Assembly (NCBI RefSeq): GCF_026626745.1
Contig: NZ_JAPNJW010000001.1
Coordinates: 5,378,001 to 5,442,000, forward strand
Length of the DNA stretch: 64,000 nt
Origin: Nannocystis sp. RBIL2
GTDB taxonomy: Bacteria; Myxococcota_A; Polyangia; Nannocystales; Nannocystaceae
Direction of reading: 5' to 3'
The number at the start of each line of letters is the position of its first letter. Position 1 is the stretch's first letter. Shown piece after piece: positions 54,760 to 62,494 of the stretch. The translations under genes were made by a program, and so were the position numbers. The notes under the pieces are model-generated. The model saw only the letters and a program-made list of their open reading frames with translations, did not search any database and was not told the origin of the DNA.

Positions 54760-55956
54760 ATGGACGAATCGATGATGACGCTGCGCCGGCTGCTGGCGGT
54801 CCACGACGAGGCCATCATCGAGGCCGGCACCGCGTGGGTGCGGGAGGCGGCCGCGGTCGACCTGGCGGAGCGGCCATTGGCCGAGACGCGGGCGCTGGTG
54901 GCCGAGAGCGTGCGGGCCTACGCTGCGCTGCTGCTGGACGGCGACCCGCGGCCGCGCGACGCCTTCATCGAGCGGGTCACCACCTTGCGCTCGACCCAGC
55001 GGTTCCAGATCTCCACCCTCCTGCGCGGCTTCTTCGCGTTCCACCGCGCGATGGGGCCGGTCCTCGCCCGCCACAGCGTCCCGCACCACCTCGCCTTCGC
55101 CATCCTGCGCCGGGTCGACGCCGCCTGCTCCGAGGCCGCCTTCCTCACCGCCGACACCTACGCGCGCAAGCTCCACGCAGTCGTCGACGACGCCCAGCGC
55201 GAGCTGGTGCGGCGCGAGAAGCTGGCCGCGCTCGGCGGCCTCGTCGCCGGCGTCGCCCACGAGGTGGGCACCCCGCTCGGCGTCGCCGTCACCGCAGTCT
55301 CGCTCGCGCAGGACTGCCTGCAGGAGCTGAGCGACGCCTTCGCCGCCGGCGCGCTGCGCCAGCGCGACCTCGTGGGCGGCCTCGGGCGCGCGCGCGAGGC
55401 CGCGGACATCGGCCTCGGCAACCTCCAGCGGGCCGCCGGCCTCGTCGCCGGCTTCAAGCAGCTCGCGGTCGACCAGAGCAGCGAATCGCGGCGCGCGGTC
55501 GCCCTCGGCGCCCACGTCCACGAGCTTTTGGCCAGCCTGGCGCCGCTGTACCGCCGCGGCCCGCACCGGGTCGAGGTCGACGTGCGGGCCGACCTCGTCG
55601 TCACCACCTACCCCGGCGCGATCGCCCAGATCGTCACCAACCTGCTGCACAACGCGCTCGTGCACGCATTTCCTTCGGGACATGTCGGAACGGTCATCTT
55701 GTGGATCGACCGCTCCGCCGACGGCCAGGTCGAGCTCGGCTGCGGCGACGACGGCGTCGGCATCTCGCCCGAGCTGCTGCGCCGGGTCTACGAGCCCTTC
55801 TTCACCACCGCGCGCGGCAGCGGCGGCAGCGGCCTCGGGCTCCACATCGTCCACAACCTCGTCACCGACCTCCTGTGCGGCACGATCCGCGCCGAGTCCA
55901 CGCCCGGGCGCGGCGCTCGCTTCACCGTCCGCTTCCCCGCCCACGCCGAGGCATGA
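54760..55956 (+). CDS. Soluble sensor histidine kinase (HK-A)
   Basis: Helical N-terminal sensor of about 165 residues (no membrane helix), then a HisKA-like segment GGLVAGVAHEVGTPLGVAVTAVSLA with the phospho-His, and HATPase_c with TNLLHNALVHAF, GDDGVGI, YEPFFTTARGSGGSGLGL and a final G-rich loop. The HEVGTPL H-box differs from the common HELRTPL. It overlaps the next histidine kinase by 4 bp (ATGA) and is closely similar to its C-terminal part. First gene of a coupled signalling operon. ATG 54760 is used. Confidence 0.9.
   Translation: MDESMMTLRRLLAVHDEAIIEAGTAWVREAAAVDLAERPLAETRALVAESVRAYAALLLDGDPRPRDAFIERVTTLRSTQRFQISTLLRGFFAFHRAMGPVLARHSVPHHLAFAILRRVDAACSEAAFLTADTYARKLHAVVDDAQRELVRREKLAALGGLVAGVAHEVGTPLGVAVTAVSLAQDCLQELSDAFAAGALRQRDLVGGLGRAREAADIGLGNLQRAAGLVAGFKQLAVDQSSESRRAVALGAHVHELLASLAPLYRRGPHRVEVDVRADLVVTTYPGAIAQIVTNLLHNALVHAFPSGHVGTVILWIDRSADGQVELGCGDDGVGISPELLRRVYEPFFTTARGSGGSGLGLHIVHNLVTDLLCGTIRAESTPGRGARFTVRFPAHAEA
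55668..55697. repeat. Two chained dyads inside HK-A
   Basis: atttccttcgggacat (55668-55683) and atgtcggaacggtcat (55682-55697). They lie in the HATPase domain right after the N-box and encode FPSGHVGTVI. Confidence 0.8.
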
Positions 55957-57485
55957 CCCCACCCGACACCCACTCCCGCGCGCCGCGAGCCCCGTCCGCG
56001 CCGGTCGTCCCGCACCTCGGCCGGCTCGAGCTCGACCCGCGGCTCGTCGTCCGCAGCTTCGACGCCGGCTTCGCCGCGATCGCGGGCGAGCGCGCCGACG
56101 AGGTCCTCGGGCGCCCGCTCGACGCCCTCTTCAGCGTCCGCGATCGCCGTGGGATCCTCCGCTTCGACGAGCTCGTCAGTCACAGCAACGCCGACCACAT
56201 CGACCTCGACATCCACCTCCGCCTCGGCGCCCGCGAGGTCCTCACCCGCCTGCTCCTCTCGCGCACCGACGTCGGCTGGCTCGCCTTCGTCGAGGACCTC
56301 GGCGGCGCCGGCAACCTCGTGTGCGAGCTGGCCCAGAGCCGCGAGCTGTGGCGCGAGGTCGTGCATCAATCGGCCGAGGGCGTCGCAGTGCTCGGCAGCG
56401 ACGGCAAGCTGCTCGAGTACAACCCCGCCTTCTTCCGCCTGCTCGACCTCCGCTCGACCCGCAACATCCCGCTGAGCGAGGAGGCGGTGCGCGGCGCGGC
56501 GCTCGTCGACCTGCTGCAGGGCGACTCGCTCGCCCCGCTGCGCGACCACCTCGCCGGCCGCGCCGCGCTCGGCCGCGAGTTGCAGCACCGCGGCCGCTGG
56601 CTCGAGTTCGCCGCCCGCCCGCTGGCCTTGCCGCGGCAGCGGTTCGCCGGCGTGTGGCTGACGCTGCGCGACGTCACCGAGCGGCGCCGGGCCGAGCGCC
56701 TGCGGACCGCCCTCGACGCCGCCCGCGAGGAGCTCCTGCGCAAGGAGAAGCGAACCGCGCTCGGCGGGCTCGTCGACGGCATCGCCCACGAGATCGGCAA
56801 CCCGCTCGGCGTCGCGGTCACCGCCGCCAGCCTCGCCCAGGATCAGCTGCACGAGCTGCGCGCCTCGTTCGAGGCCGGCATCCTGCGCCAGCGCGACATG
56901 CGGCACCACCTGCAGCAGGCGCTCGCCGCCGCCGACATGGCGCTCGCCAACCTGCGCCGCGCCGCCGCCCTGGTCGCCGGGGTCAAGCAGATCGCCCTCG
57001 ACAGCTCCGAAAAGGTCCGCGAGGACATGTCCATCGGGACATATGTGAGCACCGTCGTCGCCAGCCTGAGCTCGCTCTCCTCCGGCACCCCGCACCGCGT
57101 CGGCGTCGACGTGCGCGCCGACCCGATCGTCTCGGTGTTCCCGGCCGCGCTGGCGCAGATCGTCACCAACCTCGTCCACAACGCCCTGACCCACGCCTTC
57201 CCCGCCGGCAGGCCCGGCCGCGTGGTCGTGTGGGTCGATCAGGTCGCGGGCGAGCTGGTCGAGATCGGCTGCCGCGACGACGGCGTCGGCATGACTACGG
57301 CCACGCTCCTGCGGATCTACGAGCCCTTCTTCACCACCGCCCGCGACCAGGGCAGCGGCCTCGGGCTCTACATCGTCCACAACCTCGTCACCGACCTGCT
57401 CCGCGGCACGATCGTCGCCCGCGCCGCACCCGAACGCGGCACCACCGTCGTCGTCCGCTTCCCCGCGCGCCCCGGAGACTTATGA
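55953..57485 (+). CDS. PAS-type soluble histidine kinase (HK-B)
   Basis: Two PAS-like sensor modules fill the first half: ELDPRLVVRSFDAGFAAIAG and AVLGSDGKLLEYNPAFFRLLD, with a PAC-like end FAGVWLTLRDVTERR. A coiled coil leads to GIAHEIGNPLGVA (phospho-His) and HATPase_c with TNLVHNALTHAF, DDGVGM, YEPFFTTARDQGSGLGL. There is no membrane helix. ATG 55953 overlaps the HK-A stop. Its 3' end is joined to the next gene by a duplicated junction. A dyad pair is at 57013-57042. Confidence 0.9.
   Translation: MTPPDTHSRAPRAPSAPVVPHLGRLELDPRLVVRSFDAGFAAIAGERADEVLGRPLDALFSVRDRRGILRFDELVSHSNADHIDLDIHLRLGAREVLTRLLLSRTDVGWLAFVEDLGGAGNLVCELAQSRELWREVVHQSAEGVAVLGSDGKLLEYNPAFFRLLDLRSTRNIPLSEEAVRGAALVDLLQGDSLAPLRDHLAGRAALGRELQHRGRWLEFAARPLALPRQRFAGVWLTLRDVTERRRAERLRTALDAAREELLRKEKRTALGGLVDGIAHEIGNPLGVAVTAASLAQDQLHELRASFEAGILRQRDMRHHLQQALAAADMALANLRRAAALVAGVKQIALDSSEKVREDMSIGTYVSTVVASLSSLSSGTPHRVGVDVRADPIVSVFPAALAQIVTNLVHNALTHAFPAGRPGRVVVWVDQVAGELVEIGCRDDGVGMTTATLLRIYEPFFTTARDQGSGLGLYIVHNLVTDLLRGTIVARAAPERGTTVVVRFPARPGDL
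57013..57042. repeat. Two chained dyads inside HK-B
   Basis: aggtccgcgaggacat (57013-57028) and atgtccatcgggacat (57027-57042, perfect). They encode KVREDMSIGTY between the HisKA and HATPase domains. Confidence 0.83.
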
Positions 57486-57718
57486 CCCGCCCGCACGACG
57501 ACCTGGCCCGCTCTCGCCGCACGCTCATCGCCCGCCCCGCGCCCCACCGTCGTCGTCCGCTTCCCCGCGCGCCCCGAAGACTCATGACTCGCCCGCACGA
57601 CGACCTCGCTCGCTTGCGCGGCCCGCTCGCCCGCGCCGCACTTGAGCGCCGCACCACCGTCTTCCCCGCGCGCCCGGCAAACTCATGACTCGCCCGCACC
57701 ACGACGACCTGGTCCGCT
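57441..57718 (+). repeat. Triplicated gene junction between HK-B and the receiver gene
   Basis: The sequence of HK-B's last codons plus the start of the receiver gene (accgtcgtcgtccgctt ... atgac[tc]cgcccgcac) occurs three times. The ATG of each unit is at 57482, 57584 and 57685 (steps of 102 and 101 bp). The first belongs to the HK-B end, the third to the real receiver start, and the middle copy is extra. Confidence 0.9.
57482..57688 (+). CDS. 68-codon bridging mini-ORF made from the duplicated junction
   Basis: This frame starts with ATGA overlapping the HK-B stop and ends with TGA overlapping the receiver start (ATGA). It contains MTRPHDDLA twice because it is built from two copies of the receiver gene's first codons. 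It may exist only to keep translational coupling intact after the duplication; any peptide would be basic and disordered. Whether it is translated is unknown. Confidence 0.45.
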   Translation: MTRPHDDLARSRRTLIARPAPHRRRPLPRAPRRLMTRPHDDLARLRGPLARAALERRTTVFPARPANS

Positions 57719-58980
57719 TCGCCACCGACGACGAGCCCGCAGCCGCGCCCCCGTCTGCGCCGCCGTGGAAGCTCCTGATCGTCGACGACGACCCCGAGGT
57801 CCATGACGTCACCCGCCTGGCCCTCGCCGGACTCGCCGTCGACGGCCGACCGATCGCCCTGCGCTCGCGCCACAGCGCCGCCGCGGCCCGCGATGCATTG
57901 ACGGCCGAGCGCGACATCGGCGTGATCATGCTCGACGTCGTCATGGAGTCCGACCACGCCGGCCTCGAGCTGGCGCGGTGGATCCGCGAGGAGCTCGGCG
58001 ACCCGCACGTCCGCATCGTCCTGCGCACCGGCCAGCCCGGGCATGCACCTGAACAAAAGGTCATGTCCGACTACGACATTCACGACTACCGCGACAAGAC
58101 CGAGCTGACCGCCCGGCGGCTCGCCACCACAGTCGTCGGCGCCCTCCGCTCGTACCGCGACATCACTGCGATCGCCGCGCTCCACCGCCGCGAACGCGCC
58201 CTGAGCAGCGCCACCGCCCGCTTCGTCCCGGCCGGCCTCCTGACCCTGCTCGGGCGCGACGACGTTGCCGCGGCCGCGCTCGGCGACCAGGTCGAGCGCG
58301 AGATGACGGTCCTCTGCGTCGACCTGCGCGGCCCCACCGACGCCGCCCCCTTCGCCGCGCTCAACCGCATCTTCGCCGCCATCGTCCCGCCGATCCACGC
58401 CCACGGCGGCGTCGTCGACAAGTACCTCGGCGGCGGCCTCGTCGCCGTCTTCCCCGACTCGCCGGCCCAGGCAGTGCGCGCTGCCCTCGCGCTGCTCGCC
58501 TGCGCGCGCGACCTCGGCGTCGACCTCGGCGTCGGCGTCCACGTCGGCCCCGTCACTCTCGGCCTCGTCGGCGCCGACGACCGCATGCAGGGCACCGTCG
58601 TCGCCGGCGCAGTCCAGCTCGCCAGCCATCTCGAAGGGCTCACCCGGCGCTTCGACGTCGACCTCCTCGTCACCGACGCCGTGCACGCTCGCCTCCCGCC
58701 CGACCTCGCCCGCGACAGCCGCCCGCTCGGCAGCAGCCGCGCGCCCGGTCAGCAGCGCCCGCCGGCGATCTTCGAGCTCTTCGCCGCCGACCCGCCGGGC
58801 CCGCGCGCGGACAAGCGGGTCACGCGGGACGCGGTCGTCACCGCCGTGCGCGCCATCGACGAGCGACGCATGGCCGAGGCCGAGCAGGTGCTCGCCGGCC
58901 TCCTGGGCGAATACCCGCGCGACCGCGCCCTGGCCGTGCTACGCGAGGATTGCCGCCGCCACCGCGCCGCGGTCTCATGA
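57685..58980 (+). CDS. Response regulator receiver fused to a degenerate class III nucleotide cyclase domain
   Basis: Receiver (residues about 28-150): acidic pair in LLIVDDDPEV, phospho-Asp in IMLDVVME, Thr in RTGQPG and Lys in YRDKTEL. After a helical linker, a cyclase-homology domain runs from about 205 to 355: MTVLCVDLRG carries the first metal Asp, but the second metal motif, normally GDG, is YLGGGLVAVF with Gly in place of Asp. So the cyclase is probably inactive and serves as a sensor or binding domain. A C-terminal helical region follows. The ATG at 57685 overlaps the mini-ORF, and the stop overlaps the amidohydrolase start by 4 bp. Confidence 0.87.
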   Translation: MTRPHHDDLVRFATDDEPAAAPPSAPPWKLLIVDDDPEVHDVTRLALAGLAVDGRPIALRSRHSAAAARDALTAERDIGVIMLDVVMESDHAGLELARWIREELGDPHVRIVLRTGQPGHAPEQKVMSDYDIHDYRDKTELTARRLATTVVGALRSYRDITAIAALHRRERALSSATARFVPAGLLTLLGRDDVAAAALGDQVEREMTVLCVDLRGPTDAAPFAALNRIFAAIVPPIHAHGGVVDKYLGGGLVAVFPDSPAQAVRAALALLACARDLGVDLGVGVHVGPVTLGLVGADDRMQGTVVAGAVQLASHLEGLTRRFDVDLLVTDAVHARLPPDLARDSRPLGSSRAPGQQRPPAIFELFAADPPGPRADKRVTRDAVVTAVRAIDERRMAEAEQVLAGLLGEYPRDRALAVLREDCRRHRAAVS

Positions 58981-59726
58981 TCTTCGACGCCCACCTCCAC
59001 GTCATCGACCCGCGCTTCCCTCTGGTCCCCAACCACGGCTGGTTGCCCGCGCCCTTCGATGTCCCCGAGTACATGTCCCATGCGACAGATCTCGGTATCA
59101 CCGGCGGCGCGGTCGTATCGGGCTCGTTCCAGGCCTTCGATCAGTCCTACCTCGAGCACGCCCTGGCCCGCCTCGGCCCGACCTACGTCGGCGTCACCCA
59201 GCTCCCGGCCGACGTCGCCGACGCCGAAGTCTTGCGCTTGAACGACCGCGGCGTCCGGGCAGTGCGCTTCAACCTGCGCCGCGGCGGCTCCGCCGACCTC
59301 GCCGACCTCGAACCGCTGGCCCGCCGCGTGTACGACCTCGCCGGCTGGCACGTCGAGCTCTACGTCGATTCCGCCGACCTGCCCGGCCTCGCCGCGCGAC
59401 TGTGTGCATTGCCGCGGGTCAGCATCGACCACCTCGGCCTGTCTGCCGCCGGCTTGCCCACCTTGCTCGCCCTGGTCGAGCGAGGCGTCCGCGTCAAGGC
59501 CACGGGCTTCGGCCGGGTCGACTTCGACGTCGCCGACGTGCTGCGCCAGATCGCCGCCGTCGATCACGGCGCCCTGATGTTCGGCACCGACCTCCCCTCC
59601 ACCCGCGCCCCCCGCCCCTTCACCCGCGCCGACCTCGACCTCCTGCGAGAGACCCTCGGCCCGGAGCTCGCCCGCCGCGCCTTGTGGGACAATCCGATCG
59701 CCTGGTACCGCCCCGCGTCGCTCTGA
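58977..59726 (+). CDS. Amidohydrolase_2-type metal-dependent hydrolase
   Basis: Metal motif FDAHLHVIDP at the N-terminus, SIDHLGL in the middle and FGTDLPS near the C-terminus define the amidohydrolase 2 / pyrone-dicarboxylate lactonase-like family (COG3618 type). It should hydrolyse a lactone or amide, but the substrate is unknown. The start ATG overlaps the stop of the receiver-cyclase gene (ATGA), so it is the last gene of the coupled signalling operon. Two dyads at 59059-59088 lie in codons for VPEYMSHATD. Confidence 0.82.
   Translation: MIFDAHLHVIDPRFPLVPNHGWLPAPFDVPEYMSHATDLGITGGAVVSGSFQAFDQSYLEHALARLGPTYVGVTQLPADVADAEVLRLNDRGVRAVRFNLRRGGSADLADLEPLARRVYDLAGWHVELYVDSADLPGLAARLCALPRVSIDHLGLSAAGLPTLLALVERGVRVKATGFGRVDFDVADVLRQIAAVDHGALMFGTDLPSTRAPRPFTRADLDLLRETLGPELARRALWDNPIAWYRPASL
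59059..59088. repeat. Two chained dyads in the amidohydrolase gene
   Basis: atgtccccgagtacat (59059-59074) and atgtcccatgcgacag (59073-59088), one mismatch each, 14 bp apart. Confidence 0.8.
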
Positions 59727-59804
59727 GCCGCGCGGGCTGCATTATCCTTCGCGCAAATCTTCTACCCGCGACCGCCGCGCGCACGTCGGGAGTCGGTGCA
59801 TCCA

Positions 59805-60345
59805 TCGCATCCTGCGCTCGCGCTCGCGCTTCAAGCATCCGTTGTCGTGCCCCGGCAGCCCATCGCAACACACCCGGCGTCCTCACTCATCCGCGCGTGG
59901 CTCCTCGCGCATCAGTCGCATCCTATCCTCGCGCTCGCCCCGCTGTCGTGCGCCCGCAGCCCATCGCACCACACCCGGCGTCCTCACCCCTCCGCGCGTG
60001 GCTCCTCGCGCATCAGTCGCATCCTATCCTCGCGCTCGCGCTTCATGCACCCGCCGCCCGCAGCCCATCGCACCACACCCGGCGTCCTCACTCATTCGCG
60101 CGCGGATCCTCGCGCATCAGTCGCCCCCTATCCTCGCGCTCGCCCTTCATGCATCCGCTGTCGTGCGCCCGCAGCCCATCGCACGACGCCCGGCGTCCTC
60201 ACTCATCCGCGCGTGGCTCCTCGCCCATCAGTCGCCCCCTATCCTCGCGCTCGCCCTTCATGCACCCGCTGTCGTGCGCCCGCAGCCCATCGCACGACAC
60301 CCGGCGTCCTCACCCCTCCGCGCGTGGCTCCTCGCGCAGCGTCCC
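59805..60345. repeat. Minisatellite of five 101-111-bp units at the convergent end of the ABC gene
   Basis: Units start at 59805, 59916, 60017, 60121 and 60232 with tcgc(a/c)(t/c)cc(t). Each contains the blocks cgcagcccatcgca, acacccggcgtcctcac and ctccgcgcgtggctcctcgcgc. The last unit runs into the 3' end of the ABC transporter gene: its ctccgcgcgtggctcctcgcgca is the reverse of the codons for LREEPRAEG. So the array seems to have grown from the gene's own tail. It fills the 580-bp gap between convergent genes. Confidence 0.92.
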
Positions 60346-62232
60346 GTCGATCAATCGCACCACTTGCCCAGGGCACAGCGACACGAAGCGGGCGTCGTTC
60401 GTGGCCACCAGCGCCGCTCCGCCTGCGGCCGCGTGCTCGTGCAGCAGCGTCGCCACCAGCGCGCCGCCCTCCGGGTCGAGCCCGTTGCTCGGTTCGTCGA
60501 GGATCCACAGCGGCGGCGCGCCGATCGTCGCCGCCGCCAGGTACGTCCGCTTGACCTGTCCGAAAGACAAGGTGCGCATCCGCTGATCCATCACTCGCGC
60601 CAAGCCCAGGCGCTCGCACAGCTGCGGGCTCGGCAGCGGCGCTCGCTTGATCGCCGCCACCAACGCCAGCAGCTCGCGCACTCCCAGGTCCGGAAAAGCA
60701 TCGGCAGTGTCGGGCGCGTAGCCCAGCGCGCGGCGACCGGCAGTCCCGCCGCTCAGCGCCGCACCTGCCACCGTGACCGAGCCGCGGTCCGGCTCGACCA
60801 GCCCGGCCGCGATCCGCAGCAGCGTCGACTTGCCCGCCCCGTTCTCGCCCAGGAGCAGCCGCACCTCGCCCGCGGTGCAGCGCAGGTCGACCTTCTCGAG
60901 CACGATCCGCGTCCCCAGCCGCTTGCGCACGCCGAACATCTCCAGCACCACCGTCGCACCTTCCTTCGCCATCGCCGGGCTGTTCCATTGAACATGTCCG
61001 ATCAGCCATACCATCGTGGTCGCCAGCGCCCACCCGAGCACCGCCGTCGTCGGCCACCACGCCAGGGACCCCACCGCCAGCGTCGCCGCCAGCAGCAGCA
61101 CCAGGACCAGCCGCCCCGGGCCGCGGCTGCCGAATCGCTCGGTCCAGCGCGCCGCCAGCCCGGCGAACACCAGCAGGCTCGCGCCGGCCAGCGCGCCCGC
61201 CAGCAGCAGCCGCGGCGCTGCCGAAGGCGCGCGCCCCAGAGCCAGCCCGGCCCCGCAGACGGCCCCGAGCCCGGCTCCCAGCCCCGCCAGCGCCAGCGCT
61301 GCCGCCCCTCGCCGCACCTGCGCCGACGCCCCCGCCGTGCGCAGCAGCCACGATGCGGCTTGCTCGATGCGGAGGAGCGGCCCGCTCACCGCCGATCCTG
61401 CCACCAATCCTGCCGGCACCATGAATCCGCACAGATAAATCTGCAGCCCCGCCGGGTCGCTCACCTGATTCGTGCCTGCTGCCAGCCACGCCGCCGCCGC
61501 CGCCATTGCCATCACCAGCGCCCCGCGGGCCAGCACGGTCGCCTGGCCGCGAGCCACGCTGAGCGCCAGCGCCAGCGCCAGCAGCCACGGCCCGGGCAGC
61601 CCGCGCGCCAGCCCGCGCCCCGCTGCCGAGCGCGTCGGAGCCGCCAGCCAGGCCGACCGCAGCGACATCACGGCGATCGGCCAGCTCACCACCGCCAGCA
61701 CCGGTGACGGAGCCAGCAGCAAGCCCGTCGTCGCCGCCGCCACGATCGCCCACCCGCGGATCCCCGCAGGTCGCGCCAGCAATACGCCGTGACCAGCCAG
61801 CGCCCCTCCCAGCGCCCCTGCGGCCGCCAGCGGTCCGCCGCCGACTCCCCACAGGATCGTCCACATCGACTCGGCGACGATCGACAACCCGACGAGGATC
61901 GCCAGGTGCCACGTGCGTGGCGCCGGCAACGAGCGCAACCACAAGCTCGACTTCGTCTGCCACACCGCCGCCATGGTCGGCGTCAGCGCGACGAGCCACG
62001 CGCCCCACAGCAGCGCGCGCGCCAGCGGTGAAGCCTCGGCCCCCTCGACCACCGTCTTGGCCGACAGTCCGTTGCCGCCGAACAGCAACCCTCCGACGGC
62101 CAGAAGCCCGACGTACACCGGCAGACCGCGGCGCAGCGCCTCCGCGCCGGCTGTCAGCGTGAGCGCTCGAGCCAGCGCCCAGGCGGCCGGCAGTTCGGCG
62201 AGAGCACGTCCGGCCGTCACGCGCCTTGCCAT
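60310..62232 (-). CDS. ABC transporter: permease region fused to ATPase
   Basis: The N-terminal 420 residues hold ten or more hydrophobic helices with no clear export-permease signature. The C-terminal 215 residues are an ABC ATPase: Walker A GENGAGKST, signature LSFGQVKRT, Walker B LWILDEPSNGLD and a switch-type ATNDA. The join is at WLIGHVQWNSPAMAKEG, where a dyad pair (60980-61009) lies, and an internal ATG (60973) would give a normal separate ATPase. The permease may once have been its own gene. The start is uncertain: ATG 62232 is used; a GTG at 62367 would add repeats. The stop lies in a minisatellite. Confidence 0.82.
   Translation of the reverse strand: MARRVTAGRALAELPAAWALARALTLTAGAEALRRGLPVYVGLLAVGGLLFGGNGLSAKTVVEGAEASPLARALLWGAWLVALTPTMAAVWQTKSSLWLRSLPAPRTWHLAILVGLSIVAESMWTILWGVGGGPLAAAGALGGALAGHGVLLARPAGIRGWAIVAAATTGLLLAPSPVLAVVSWPIAVMSLRSAWLAAPTRSAAGRGLARGLPGPWLLALALALSVARGQATVLARGALVMAMAAAAAWLAAGTNQVSDPAGLQIYLCGFMVPAGLVAGSAVSGPLLRIEQAASWLLRTAGASAQVRRGAAALALAGLGAGLGAVCGAGLALGRAPSAAPRLLLAGALAGASLLVFAGLAARWTERFGSRGPGRLVLVLLLAATLAVGSLAWWPTTAVLGWALATTMVWLIGHVQWNSPAMAKEGATVVLEMFGVRKRLGTRIVLEKVDLRCTAGEVRLLLGENGAGKSTLLRIAAGLVEPDRGSVTVAGAALSGGTAGRRALGYAPDTADAFPDLGVRELLALVAAIKRAPLPSPQLCERLGLARVMDQRMRTLSFGQVKRTYLAAATIGAPPLWILDEPSNGLDPEGGALVATLLHEHAAAGGAALVATNDARFVSLCPGQVVRLIDGTLREEPRAEG
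60980..61009. repeat. Two chained dyads at the permease/ATPase join
   Basis: ctgttccattgaacat (60980-60995) and atgtccgatcagccat (60994-61009), 14 bp apart. They are exactly where an intergenic chain would be if the two halves were separate genes. Confidence 0.8.
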
Positions 62233-62266
62233 CGCAGGGCCCACGCCGCCTGTCAATGCCGCGCAG

Positions 62267-62358
62267 TCCTCCCCGCCCCGCACAATTCCTCCCCACCGCG
62301 TAGTTCCTCCCCGCCCCACAGGTCCTCCCCGTCCCGCAGTTCCTCCCCGCCGCGCGGC
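62267..62358. repeat. Five 18-20-bp tandem repeats upstream of the ABC gene
   Basis: tcctcccc units begin at 62267, 62287, 62305, 62323 and 62341 (steps 20, 18, 18, 18). On the minus strand in the ABC frame they would encode a Gly/Arg hexapeptide run (GRGG-type), but this lies before the preferred start, so it may be non-coding. Confidence 0.75.
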
Positions 62359-62494
62359 GTACTTCACGCGGAGTCACTGCCAGGCCCACGAGGCGACGAT
62401 CTCGTCCCGTCGAAGCCGACCACCCAGGCGCAGCGGCGACATGACGCGGTGGACGAGCCCGCAGGGCCCAGCTCGGCCCCCCGCAACTCTCCCG

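Noticed and set aside
60556..60571. ctgtccgaaagacaag in the ABC gene looks like another dyad.
   Set aside because: The arms are one base out of register, and the codons are simply the LSFGQ signature of the ATPase.
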